Shown here in pieces: positions 1 to 7,455 of a stretch of DNA of 9,713 nucleotides. The DNA comes from JBGQOG01 sp052113705 (lineage in GTDB: Bacteria; Pseudomonadota; Alphaproteobacteria; Rhodobacterales; Rhodobacteraceae). Made by a program: the position numbers and the translations under genes. The stretch is taken from assembly GCF_052113705.1 (NCBI RefSeq), contig NZ_JBGQOG010000040.1:1-9713 (forward strand), written 5' to 3'. Position 1 is the first letter of the stretch. Every line of letters begins with the position of its first letter. The notes below the pieces were generated by a model, which had not been told where the DNA came from, made no database searches, and saw nothing but the letters and a program-made list of their open reading frames with translations.

Positions 1-636
1 CTGTGGAAGATGCGCCCCGACAATCCGACCTTCGGATTCCGCCGACGGCCCGAGGTCGCCCGTGACCGGTTCCTGTCCTTCGAAGAAATCGAACGCCTGG
101 CGAATGCGCTGGCCGTCGACGAGGACCAGCGCGCCGCCAGCATCATCCGCCTTTGCATGCTGACCGGCGCCCGGCTGGGCGAGGTCCGCACCGCCACCTT
201 CGACCAGTTTAACCTCGACCTCGCCATCTGGACCAAGCAAGCCGCCTATACCAAGCAGCGCCGCATCCACCGGGTGCCGATTTCGCATGAGGCCGTTGCG
301 CTGATCCGCCTGCGCAAGGAAATCGTGCCGAAGGGCTGCCCGTTCCTCTTCCCGGGCGACGTGCCAGACCAGCCGGTCGGCGATCCCAAGCGCTTCTGGC
401 CCAAGATGCAGAAGGTGGCCCAGATCCCCGACGTCCGCATCCACGACCTGCGCCACACCTTCGCCTCGCTGCTGGTCTCGGGCGGCGCTTCGCTGGAAAT
501 GATAGGCCGCCTCCTCGGCCACACCCAGATCGGCACGACTCAGCGCTACGCACACTTGATCGATGCACCCCTGCGGGCCGGGGTGAACGCCGTAGGCGAG
601 ACGCTGAAGCCGCGGTTGCGGGTGGTGGGGGAGTAA
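1..636 (+). CDS. Tyrosine recombinase (phage-type integrase), catalytic domain; 5' end outside window
   Basis: Catalytic half of a tyrosine site-specific recombinase, which would integrate and excise the island by strand exchange at its att sites. The frame is open from base 1 and the first visible ATG (base 10) falls inside the usual linker sequence, so the N-terminal SAM-like core-binding domain lies left of the window. The catalytic set is visible: Arg in TGARLGE (codon at 172), a Lys in the following beta-hairpin (TKQRR), HDLRHTF with His at 442 and Arg at 451, LLGH, and the nucleophile Tyr in TTQRYAHL (codon at 547). A normal C-terminal tail follows the Tyr, so this end appears intact. 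It reads toward the cargo, and a 3' initiator-tRNA fragment at 7450-7494 is a plausible att site for it. The family assignment is firm; the link to that att site is inferred. Confidence 0.95.
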   Translation: MWKMRPDNPTFGFRRRPEVARDRFLSFEEIERLANALAVDEDQRAASIIRLCMLTGARLGEVRTATFDQFNLDLAIWTKQAAYTKQRRIHRVPISHEAVALIRLRKEIVPKGCPFLFPGDVPDQPVGDPKRFWPKMQKVAQIPDVRIHDLRHTFASLLVSGGASLEMIGRLLGHTQIGTTQRYAHLIDAPLRAGVNAVGETLKPRLRVVGE

Positions 637-844
637 CTCTAAGGGAAGGACGCATGTTTGACCGGACTTTGCACTGTGATGCGTAACCCAAACTCTGGTT
701 GAGGCACCAACGTGCTGCGTAAACTCGCACACGGCCAGCGAGATCTGACAACGGATTGGGGCAGCGATCAATCATTGCTCTTTGTTGAACCGCGCCAGGC
801 TTTGTGGTCAAAGGGTCGGAACAGTGCGACTGATCGGGACGGGT
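637..844. other. Intergenic region between integrase and methylase-nuclease gene, with imperfect direct repeats
   Basis: No convincing gene is seen. Two imperfect direct repeats, GTGATGCGTAA (676-686) and GTGCTGCGTAA (712-722), differ at one base and start 36 bases apart; GCGTAA also occurs at 7402-7407 near the right att site. These could be integrase arm-type sites, but this is only a suggestion. A promoter for the downstream operon should lie here. TTGACC at 658-663 is a possible -35 box, but no good -10 follows at 16-18 bases, so no promoter is called. Confidence 0.35.
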
Positions 845-2776
845 ATGGCCAAGAACGAAAGAAAAACCGAGAATATTGTTCGTGACTTGTTGCGTGAAAA
901 CGGTTTCTACGAAGAAACCTCAGACCTGCAGGTTGAAGAGCAAAAGAGCAACATTGAGGCAGTAAAGAGACTGTTGAAAGCTGCAAGCAAGAGCGGCGGC
1001 GGCGGCATGGGTTCACCCGAATTCATAGTCTCCGCGCCCTCTACACCAGACTTTGTCATGATTGTAGAGTGCAAGGCTCTAGTTGCAGATCACGCAAGTA
1101 GCACGATAAGCGCCATTTTTGGAGGATCGGAAATCGATGAGGACGCAAGCATTTATGCAAAGCGTGTTCAGAAGTTCGCCGTCGATGGTGTGCTCCACTA
1201 TGCACATGCTCTGTCTCGAGAATTCAACGTAATTGCAATAGCCGTAAGTGGCGAGACCAAGAAAGGTGCAAAGTTCTCAACCTATCTCTGGCCAAAGTCA
1301 GGTCCGAAACCGAAAGAGCTGACTGCTCGAGATGGGGCGCAAATCGATAAAATTATTCCCTGGGATGATTATCTCAGTTCTGCAATTTTCGACCCCCAAG
1401 TCCAGAAGCTCAGATTCGATGAGCTTATGGCATTTTCTACAGAACTTCATGACTTTATGCGAGACCACGCGAAACTGACGGAAAGTGAAAAGCCGCTCCT
1501 AGTAAGTGGTACACTGATCGCTCTTCGAAATAAGGCTTTCTCCGCATCGTTCGGTCTCCACACGCCAAGCCAGCTTCAAAAGGAGTGGATGAGGGTCATT
1601 CAAGAGGAGATACAAAAAGCCGACATTCCGCAGGCGAAAAAAGATAACATGACCCAACCCTATTCGAGCATCGCCGTCCATCCTGAGCTTGGAAAAGCAG
1701 CAAAAGGTTATCCAAAGGGCGTAATGTTTGAGCTTATTGACCGACTCAACAAGAAGGTCTGGCCATTCATTAGTGTTTATCACGATTTCGATGTCGTTGG
1801 GAAATTTTACGGTGAGTTTCTGAAGTACACCGGCGGTGATAAAAAGGCTCTTGGTATTGTTCTTACTCCAAGGCACATCACTGAACTTTTCGCGCTTCTG
1901 GCAAACGTGAATAAGGGCAGTAAGGTTCTTGATATATGTGCTGGAACCGGCGCCTTTCTTATCTCAGCGATGCATCAGATGTTTCGCACTGCGGTGACTG
2001 ATGACGATCGTGAAAAAATTAGGAAGCACGGACTTATTGGTATAGAGCAGCAACCCAATATGTTTGCACTCGCTGCCTCCAATATGATTCTGCGTGGTGA
2101 CGGAAAGGCGAACCTCTACCAGGGTAGTTGCTTTGACGAGGCAATTACTAAGGAGGTTAAAGCCCACGGATGTGATGTTGGGATGGTAAATCCTCCCTAC
2201 AGCCAGGCTGATAGTGACCTGCATGAACTCAGGTTTGTCAAGCATATGCTTGATTGTCTGCGCCCCGGTGGCACTGGGATCGCAATTGTGCCTATGTCTT
2301 GCGCCCTTTCCGCAAATCAATTGCGCGCGGAAATTCTGAAAGAGCACACACTCGAGGCAGTTGTGTCGATGCCCGATGAACTATTTTATCCCGTTGGTGT
2401 GATTACTTGCATCATGATCTTTACTGCTCACAAGTCGCATGCGTCGGAGGGCAGAAAGACATGGTTTGGCTATTGGAAAGCTGATGGATTCGAGAAGACA
2501 AAGCATAAGGGACGGGTCGACCTTTCTGACGCTTGGCCAAGAATCCGAGACCGTTGGGTGGAGTCATTCCGAAACCGTGAGGTTCATCTTGGAGAAAGCG
2601 TGACTCAGAAGGTCGTGGCTGAGGACGAGTGGTGTGCTGAAGCATACTTGGAGACTGATTATACTTCGATTCGCAAAGAGGATTTTGAGCGTGTTGTAAG
2701 GAACTATGCGATTTATCGATTGGCCGGACGGAAGAACCTTTTGACCTCTGAGGCTGATGGAGAAGAAGACGAATGA
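845..2776 (+). CDS. BcgI-like type IIB restriction-modification subunit: PD-(D/E)XK nuclease fused to N6-adenine methyltransferase
   Basis: A 643-residue protein predicted to carry both cleavage and methylation activities. Near the N-terminus a PD-(D/E)XK nuclease signature is visible: Glu9, Glu59, Pro68-Asp69 and Glu75-Cys-Lys77. The methyltransferase part has LTPRHI, a SAM-binding motif I DICAGTGAF starting at residue 363, and the catalytic NPPY motif at residues 449-452, as in gamma-class N6-adenine methylases (HsdM-like). Nuclease plus methylase in one chain of about 640 residues, followed by a separate specificity subunit of about 330, is the BcgI layout; such enzymes cut on both sides of their site. 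The ATG at 845 is preferred over a TTG at 782: it is preceded by GGGACGGG, and the nuclease domain begins soon after it. It ends in an ATGA overlap with the specificity gene. The gene is AT-richer than its neighbours, suggesting separate acquisition. The alternative is a type I or IIG enzyme in a broad sense. Confidence 0.85.
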   Translation: MAKNERKTENIVRDLLRENGFYEETSDLQVEEQKSNIEAVKRLLKAASKSGGGGMGSPEFIVSAPSTPDFVMIVECKALVADHASSTISAIFGGSEIDEDASIYAKRVQKFAVDGVLHYAHALSREFNVIAIAVSGETKKGAKFSTYLWPKSGPKPKELTARDGAQIDKIIPWDDYLSSAIFDPQVQKLRFDELMAFSTELHDFMRDHAKLTESEKPLLVSGTLIALRNKAFSASFGLHTPSQLQKEWMRVIQEEIQKADIPQAKKDNMTQPYSSIAVHPELGKAAKGYPKGVMFELIDRLNKKVWPFISVYHDFDVVGKFYGEFLKYTGGDKKALGIVLTPRHITELFALLANVNKGSKVLDICAGTGAFLISAMHQMFRTAVTDDDREKIRKHGLIGIEQQPNMFALAASNMILRGDGKANLYQGSCFDEAITKEVKAHGCDVGMVNPPYSQADSDLHELRFVKHMLDCLRPGGTGIAIVPMSCALSANQLRAEILKEHTLEAVVSMPDELFYPVGVITCIMIFTAHKSHASEGRKTWFGYWKADGFEKTKHKGRVDLSDAWPRIRDRWVESFRNREVHLGESVTQKVVAEDEWCAEAYLETDYTSIRKEDFERVVRNYAIYRLAGRKNLLTSEADGEEDE

Positions 2777-3750
2777 CGGTCGCTCTCAGTGAGATTTTTG
2801 ATGTCCGTTATGGACACTCGTTGGAACTAAATAGACTGACTAGGGCTCGGTTCGGAGAAGGCGTGGCATTTGTTTCACGAAAGATGGGAGACAACGGCAT
2901 CTCCGCGTTTGTAGAGCCGATCCCTGGAGTCGATCCCGCTCCGGCTGGTGATCTCTCATGCGCTCTCGGTGGCAATGGTGTCTTGACGACACATCTCCAA
3001 GAGCAACCATTTTATGTTGGTCGAGATGTGGCATTGCTGCGTCCAAAGGTGGAGCTGAGCAAGTCGCAGATCCTCTTTTATTGCTTTTGTGTAAAGGTTA
3101 ACAGATTTCGCTACAGTTATGGTAGGCAGGCAAATAAGACTCTGGGCGCCATTCAGGTGCCGGCGGTTTCTGCGATACCTGATTGGGTCGACTCAGTCGA
3201 TCTCGATATGTTTAGTGGGGCCGATAGTCCGAAGGTTAGTGGTGAAGTTCTGCCTGACCTTCACGGGAAAGCGTGGGGACTATTTGGAATTAAAGATCTG
3301 TTCGACCTAAGGAAAGGTCGCCGCCTTACCAAAGCTCAATTGAAGTTGAGACCAGGTGATGTTCCGTTTATTGGGGCGATTGACAACAATAATGGTCTGT
3401 CTAACTTTGTCGACGTTGCGATACACGATGGTTGCACGATTACTGTTGTTTATAACGGCGCAGGCGTAGCTGATGCCTTTTTTCAACCGGTTCCATTTTG
3501 GGCATCAGATGATGTCAATGTCCTATATCCCAAGTTTGAGCTTTCTGCTGATATCGCGCTGTTCCTCACAACCGTGATCAGGAAGGAGAAGTATCGATTT
3601 AGTTATGGTCGCAAGTGGCACCTCGAGCGAATGTTGGAATCGCAAATACATCTTCCGGTGGACGCCAAAGGAGAACCTGATTGGGTCTTTATGAAGGGCT
3701 ATATTGCTTCGTTGCCATTCAGTAGTCAAATTTATGGGGAAGTGGATTAG
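2773..3750 (+). CDS. BcgI-like restriction-modification specificity subunit (two target-recognition halves)
   Basis: A 325-residue DNA-recognition subunit expected to pair with the upstream nuclease-methylase and dictate a bipartite target sequence. The protein is a visible tandem duplication. NGIS (residue 41 on) matches NGLS (207 on), FYVGRDVALLRPK matches FWASDDVNVLYPK, and FRYSYGR (112-118) matches YRFSYGR (274-280). Each half ends in a basic, hydrophobic segment (GAIQVP / SQIHLPV) followed by PDWV. This is the arrangement of type I HsdS and BcgI-type B subunits, with one target-recognition domain per half-site. The length is close to that of BcgI B as I recall it, and shorter than typical HsdS of about 400 residues, with little central coiled coil. 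The start ATG overlaps the upstream stop by four bases, giving translational coupling. The target sequence cannot be read from the protein. Confidence 0.85.
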   Translation: MTVALSEIFDVRYGHSLELNRLTRARFGEGVAFVSRKMGDNGISAFVEPIPGVDPAPAGDLSCALGGNGVLTTHLQEQPFYVGRDVALLRPKVELSKSQILFYCFCVKVNRFRYSYGRQANKTLGAIQVPAVSAIPDWVDSVDLDMFSGADSPKVSGEVLPDLHGKAWGLFGIKDLFDLRKGRRLTKAQLKLRPGDVPFIGAIDNNNGLSNFVDVAIHDGCTITVVYNGAGVADAFFQPVPFWASDDVNVLYPKFELSADIALFLTTVIRKEKYRFSYGRKWHLERMLESQIHLPVDAKGEPDWVFMKGYIASLPFSSQIYGEVD

Positions 3751-3872
3751 TGGGGTCCTTTCTCGATGCTTGCTGTCGTCTTCGCAACGGCACTCCGTCG
3801 CATGTGTTTTGGCAAAGGCTTGATGACCAAGGGCTTTTAGGTGTGTCAGTGAAGCATTCCAGTTATGGCTAG
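3750..3872 (+). CDS. Small ORF (40 aa) coupled to the specificity and helicase genes; possibly a truncated gene
   Basis: A GTG start shares its first base with the TAG stop of the specificity gene (TAGTG). GGGGA at 3736-3740 sits about nine bases upstream as a plausible ribosome-binding site. The product is 40 residues, beginning MGSFLDACCRLRNG and ending VKHSSYG, and I do not recognise it. Its stop (3870-3872) lies eight bases inside the start of the helicase-PLD gene. It may be a genuine coupling peptide. It may instead be the beginning of a third gene of the AT-richer module, cut where the GC-rich helicase gene was joined, since composition changes almost exactly at its end. A frameshifted N-terminus of the helicase protein is a third option, less likely because the helicase protein starts sensibly at its own ATG. 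Confidence 0.4.
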   Translation: MGSFLDACCRLRNGTPSHVFWQRLDDQGLLGVSVKHSSYG

Positions 3873-6800
3873 CATCCTCGCAGAGTTGAGTTACTGGCGG
3901 ACATCGCTTGCCGACGGTGCGCTCGGCGAGGGTAAGTTCACGCAAGCCGACCGCAAGCGGTTTGTCGACGTGCCGAGTGAGGCGCTGAAGACTGGCGTTT
4001 TGCCGGGCGAGGTTGTGGAGCGTGTGTTCCGCGGCCAAGCTTCGGCCAAAGCGTTGGGCGTTCGGTTCTGGCCCTTGGTGATGGCGCGGAAGTCCTCGCA
4101 TGGGGCTGTACGCGCGGGCGGCCTGCCGGAGATCGTGGCGCCCGTGGTGACCGAAGCGACGGTTGATCGGGCTGGGCGGATCACCCCCACTCGAAATGCC
4201 CTGGCGCGCGATCTCCTGACACCTCTGCCCTCCGGTGAGTTTGCCATCGGATCGGTTGACGCACTGGATTCATTTCTGACGGAAAGTCCCTTGCCGGACA
4301 TGGCAGGCGAGGGCGCATGGCAGGAATATCTTGGTCATTGCCGCAAAATGGTCGACGCGGTTTCGCAGGGCTGGCCGCGTGGCGATGCGGATTACCAGCC
4401 GATCGGTTTAGGGTTTCTCGAACTCGCCGAAGATGCCAACGCCACGGTGCGCGGCATCCTTGATCTCTACGACAAGCTCCTCGCCGAAAAGCTCGCTGCT
4501 CCGTTGCTTGGGCAGATCGCGCAGCCCAGAAATACCACTACCGGCCTAGACCACCGGATCGAGCGGGAATTCGCACGCCGCCTCGGGCATTCGAACGCGA
4601 GCTTCCCTCTGGCAGAGCATCAGAGGCAGGTCTTGGCTTGGCTGGACGCGTCCTCGCCGGGCGAGGTCATTGCCGTGAACGGGCCGCCGGGTACCGGCAA
4701 GACGACCATGCTGCTGTCGGCGGTTGCCGGGCTCTGGGTGCGTGCCGCTTTGCGCGGCGATGATCCGCCGGTGATTGTGGCCGCGTCCTCGAACAACCAG
4801 GCCGTGACGAATATCATCGACGCCTTTGGGAAGGACTTCGGCAAAGGTGAGGGGCCTTTTGCCGGGCGCTGGCTGCCTGAGGTGGAAAGCTTCGGGATGT
4901 TCCTCGCGTCGCATTCGCGGCGACTGGAAGCGGCGCGCCGCTACCAGACCGAAGAGTTCCAGACCGAGCGAGAAACGGTTGCCTACGTCCAGCGCGCAAA
5001 GGAAGCGTACCTGCAGGCCGCCAAGGACGCGTTTCCTGCCATGCCGAACCCAGATGTCGCGTCGGTAGTATCGGCCCTTAAAAACCGGATGGCAGCCGAG
5101 GTCGAGAAGCTTTCTCGCATCGATAGCGCAGCCAAGGCACGCCACGCGGCAACTGAAGCCCTTAACACGCAACTTGGCCCTGACCCGGAAGCAATGGAGG
5201 CTAGACGGGTAGAAGACGTAGCCCAGCGCACCGCAGCGCTTGAGAAGCTGCGGGAGGCGAGGGCGGCGCTAGATCGGTATCTGGCTTCGGAGTCCTCGTT
5301 GACAGCGGTCGTTGGGTTCCTTTCTTCGATCAAAGAAAAGCGCGCCTTGCGTGCCCGGCTGGCGATTGGCGATCTCTTGCCAGGCTTGGAGAACGCAAAG
5401 CGCGTCAGCGAGATCGAGGATCGGGTCAGGACCGAACTGGGATCAACAGAGGACGCGCTGAAGGCGGCTGAACAGGCCCTGCTCAGGGCGAGGGCCCTGC
5501 GGCGCGAGTTCCTTGAGGCGGAAAGAAGCTGGGAAGCGGCGGCGTCTGCCGTCGGCGGTGGCGATGACATCGCTGAACTGGAACGCCGAGCAGACCTCGA
5601 AACCCGCTTTCCGTTGTTCCTGTTGGCAACGCACTACTGGGAAGGGCGCTGGCTTCTGGCGATGGAGGCCGACCTTGCCGCTATCGTTGCGGCGAAGGGC
5701 AAGAACGGCAAGGCGACTGTCATTCCCCGGTGGCATCGTCGGATGATGTTGACGCCTTGCGCCGTGGCCACCTTCGCCAGCCTGCCCGGCAAGATGACCT
5801 ATACGCGCCGCGACGGAGGGAAATGGGCGACCGAGTACCTGTTCGACTTCATCGACCTCTTGATCGTCGACGAAGCTGGTCAGGTTCTGCCGGAAGTCGC
5901 CGGAGCATCATTCTCCCTCGCGAAACGTGCCCTTGTCATCGGTGACACGCAGCAGATCGAACCAATCTCGTCGGTGCCGCGACCGGTTGACGTCGGTAAC
6001 CTGCGAAACTGCGGGCTGCTGGGTGGTGAGGCCGACATCGATGCGCTTGCTGCTCGCGGAATTTGCAGCACCACCGGCAGTGCCATGCGCCTCGCGCAAG
6101 AGGCCACCCGTGTCTCACCATATGCTGATCTTGAGAAGGGGCTCTACCTCTTCGAACACCGGCGGTGCTACGACGAGATCATCAGCTTCAGCAACGCCTT
6201 GTGCTACAAGGGAAAGCTCCGGCCACTGCGGGGAAAGGCCCCCGCAGACGCAGGACTTCCGGCGCTTGGGTATCTCCACATCGATGGTCGAGCGGTGACC
6301 TCGGGCAGCAGTCGGGCCAACCTGCTTGAGGCCCAAACAATCGCCGCCTGGCTTGACGAAAACCGCGCTGGCTTGGAAGCCCGCTATCTTAGGCCACTTG
6401 AGCAGATCGTTGGGATCGTCACACCTTTTGGCCGACAGGTGCGCGAAATCCGCGATGCTTGTGCCAGCCGGAGGATTTCGGTTGATGGGCGCGAAGGCAT
6501 GACCATTGGGACGGTCCACGCCCTCCAAGGTGCCGAACGGCCGGTCGTGATCTTTTCCCCCGTCTATTCGAAACACGCCGACGGTGGCTTTACCGATGCA
6601 TCGCCCAGCATGCTGAATGTCACCGTCTCTCGGGCCAAGGATAGCTGCCTCGTCTTCGGCGACATGGATGTGATGGCCGCGGCCCAGACCGGATCGCCCC
6701 GTTCGATCTTGTCGGAATTCCTGTTCGCCTCAGAGACCAATGCGCTCGAGTTCGCGGCCGAGCCCCGGACGGACCTAAAACAAGGAAGCGGCCAGATCCA

Positions 6801-7260
6801 GATGCTGCGGGATGCCGCCGGGCACGATGCCTTCTTGCTGGACGCACTTTCGGCGGGTGGGCGGCGCTACACGATCGTCAGCCCCTGGGTGATCGCGGGC
6901 ACTATGGAACGCGTCGGGCTGATCGCCGCCTTCGAAGGGGCTATCCGCCGAGGTGCTGAGATCGATGTCTTTGCCGACCCCTTGCTCAACGAGGGACCGG
7001 CCGCCGGTGGCCTAACCCAGATGGAAGCGGTCGAGAAGGTCTTTGCCAGGATCGGGGTCCGTCTCCACAAGCTGCCGAAGTTGCACAGCAAGATCGTGGC
7101 GATCGACAGCGATGTTCTGTGCATCGGGTCCTACAACTGGCTGAGCGCCGATCGGCAGGGCCAGTATGCCCGGCACGAGACGTCATTCGTCTACCGCGGT
7201 CAGCACCTCGAGGACGAGATACGGACGATTGTGGGTAGCCTGAAGCGCAGGGAGAAATAG
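3865..7260 (+). CDS. SF1 (COG1112/Upf1-like) helicase with C-terminal phospholipase-D nuclease; type II Mokosh (MkoC)-like
   Basis: An 1131-residue fusion expected to act in the cytoplasm on nucleic acid during phage infection. Helicase motifs in order are a Q-motif region (about 247-262), Walker A GPPGTGKTT (273-281), Walker B DEAG (669-672), motif III GDTQQIEP (693-700), EHRR (764-767), GTVHALQGAE (about 882-891) and the arginine-finger motif NVTVSRAK (918-925). About 390 residues separate Walker A and B, with long charged helices (roughly 340-570) that look like a coiled-coil insertion. The C-terminus carries a phospholipase-D HKD motif, His1074-x-Lys1076-x4-Asp1081, followed by GSYNW (1088-1092). 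Only one HKD motif is clear, so the nuclease would probably need to dimerise. Fusion of a COG1112 helicase to a PLD domain is the published layout of type II Mokosh. The ATG at 3865 is the first start after an in-frame stop at 3850; GTGAAG upstream is a weak ribosome-binding site. The name is by architecture, not alignment. Confidence 0.85.
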   Translation: MASILAELSYWRTSLADGALGEGKFTQADRKRFVDVPSEALKTGVLPGEVVERVFRGQASAKALGVRFWPLVMARKSSHGAVRAGGLPEIVAPVVTEATVDRAGRITPTRNALARDLLTPLPSGEFAIGSVDALDSFLTESPLPDMAGEGAWQEYLGHCRKMVDAVSQGWPRGDADYQPIGLGFLELAEDANATVRGILDLYDKLLAEKLAAPLLGQIAQPRNTTTGLDHRIEREFARRLGHSNASFPLAEHQRQVLAWLDASSPGEVIAVNGPPGTGKTTMLLSAVAGLWVRAALRGDDPPVIVAASSNNQAVTNIIDAFGKDFGKGEGPFAGRWLPEVESFGMFLASHSRRLEAARRYQTEEFQTERETVAYVQRAKEAYLQAAKDAFPAMPNPDVASVVSALKNRMAAEVEKLSRIDSAAKARHAATEALNTQLGPDPEAMEARRVEDVAQRTAALEKLREARAALDRYLASESSLTAVVGFLSSIKEKRALRARLAIGDLLPGLENAKRVSEIEDRVRTELGSTEDALKAAEQALLRARALRREFLEAERSWEAAASAVGGGDDIAELERRADLETRFPLFLLATHYWEGRWLLAMEADLAAIVAAKGKNGKATVIPRWHRRMMLTPCAVATFASLPGKMTYTRRDGGKWATEYLFDFIDLLIVDEAGQVLPEVAGASFSLAKRALVIGDTQQIEPISSVPRPVDVGNLRNCGLLGGEADIDALAARGICSTTGSAMRLAQEATRVSPYADLEKGLYLFEHRRCYDEIISFSNALCYKGKLRPLRGKAPADAGLPALGYLHIDGRAVTSGSSRANLLEAQTIAAWLDENRAGLEARYLRPLEQIVGIVTPFGRQVREIRDACASRRISVDGREGMTIGTVHALQGAERPVVIFSPVYSKHADGGFTDASPSMLNVTVSRAKDSCLVFGDMDVMAAAQTGSPRSILSEFLFASETNALEFAAEPRTDLKQGSGQIQMLRDAAGHDAFLLDALSAGGRRYTIVSPWVIAGTMERVGLIAAFEGAIRRGAEIDVFADPLLNEGPAAGGLTQMEAVEKVFARIGVRLHKLPKLHSKIVAIDSDVLCIGSYNWLSADRQGQYARHETSFVYRGQHLEDEIRTIVGSLKRREK

Positions 7261-7288
7261 CGAACGGTGGGGCAGGGCGGAGATTTCG

Positions 7289-7306
7289 GGTCAACAATAG
7301 GTCAAC
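7289..7306. repeat. Direct repeat GGTCAAC x2, 11 bases apart
   Basis: GGTCAAC occurs at 7289-7295 and 7300-7306, an 11-base period that places both copies on one face of the helix. It lies between the helicase-PLD stop and the tRNA-fMet fragment, about 150 bases inside the element end. Tyrosine recombinases often bind short direct repeats (arm-type sites) at this distance from the core, so that is a reasonable guess. No function can be proved from the sequence. Confidence 0.4.
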
Positions 7307-7335
7307 CTGCCGACCGACTTCGTTCACCGTTTGGG

Positions 7336-7455
7336 CTACGCCTTCTTCCTACGAATGCGGTTGAGAGCGGCGAGGTAATCAAGTGAGATCAATGAGTTGC
7401 CGCGTAAGTGGTTGAAATCAAAAGGTCCGATGTTCTCCTTTTGGTCCGACTCATA
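7336..7455 (-). pseudogene. Coding-like C-terminal fragment of unknown gene, running up to the att junction
   Basis: On the minus strand an open frame enters from the tRNA-fMet fragment and runs leftward to a TAG at 7336-7338. The element-derived part encodes about 39 residues, starting around YESDQKENIGPFDF and ending LAALNRIRRKKA. The composition looks protein-like, with a basic tail typical of a real C-terminus. No start codon is seen in the element part, and upstream the frame runs into tRNA sequence, so the 5' end would have been lost at the integration junction. I do not recognise the family. It could be a chance open frame. Confidence 0.25.
7419..7449. repeat. Repeats flanking the att core: GGTCCGA x2 and CAAAAGG/CCTTTTG inverted repeat
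   Basis: GGTCCGA occurs at 7424-7430 and again at 7443-7449, the second copy directly abutting the conserved tRNA sequence. In the same stretch CAAAAGG (7419-7425) is the inverted complement of CCTTTTG (7437-7443), with an 11-base loop. Being immediately inside the junction, these are candidate recombinase-binding sequences. The hairpin has no following T-run in the right place to act as a clear terminator. Confidence 0.4.

Noticed and set aside
782..844. Upstream TTG start that would extend the methylase-nuclease by 21 residues
   Set aside because: TTG is rare, the extra residues have no family-like pattern, and the ATG at 845 has GGGACGGG just upstream.
4546..5570. Long minus-strand open frames inside the helicase-PLD gene
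   Set aside because: They are typical by-products of GC-rich codon use opposite a gene with intact motifs; their translations are low-complexity and show no domain.
845..7260. A DISARM or BREX system
   Set aside because: DISARM needs DrmA/DrmB (DUF1998) and BREX needs PglZ/BrxC; none is present. Shared methylase, helicase and PLD activities are not enough.
7261..7330. Terminator after the helicase-PLD gene formed by ACGGTG/CACCGT and GGCAGG/CCTGCC pairs
   Set aside because: The stems are short, nested over a long loop and not followed by a T-run.
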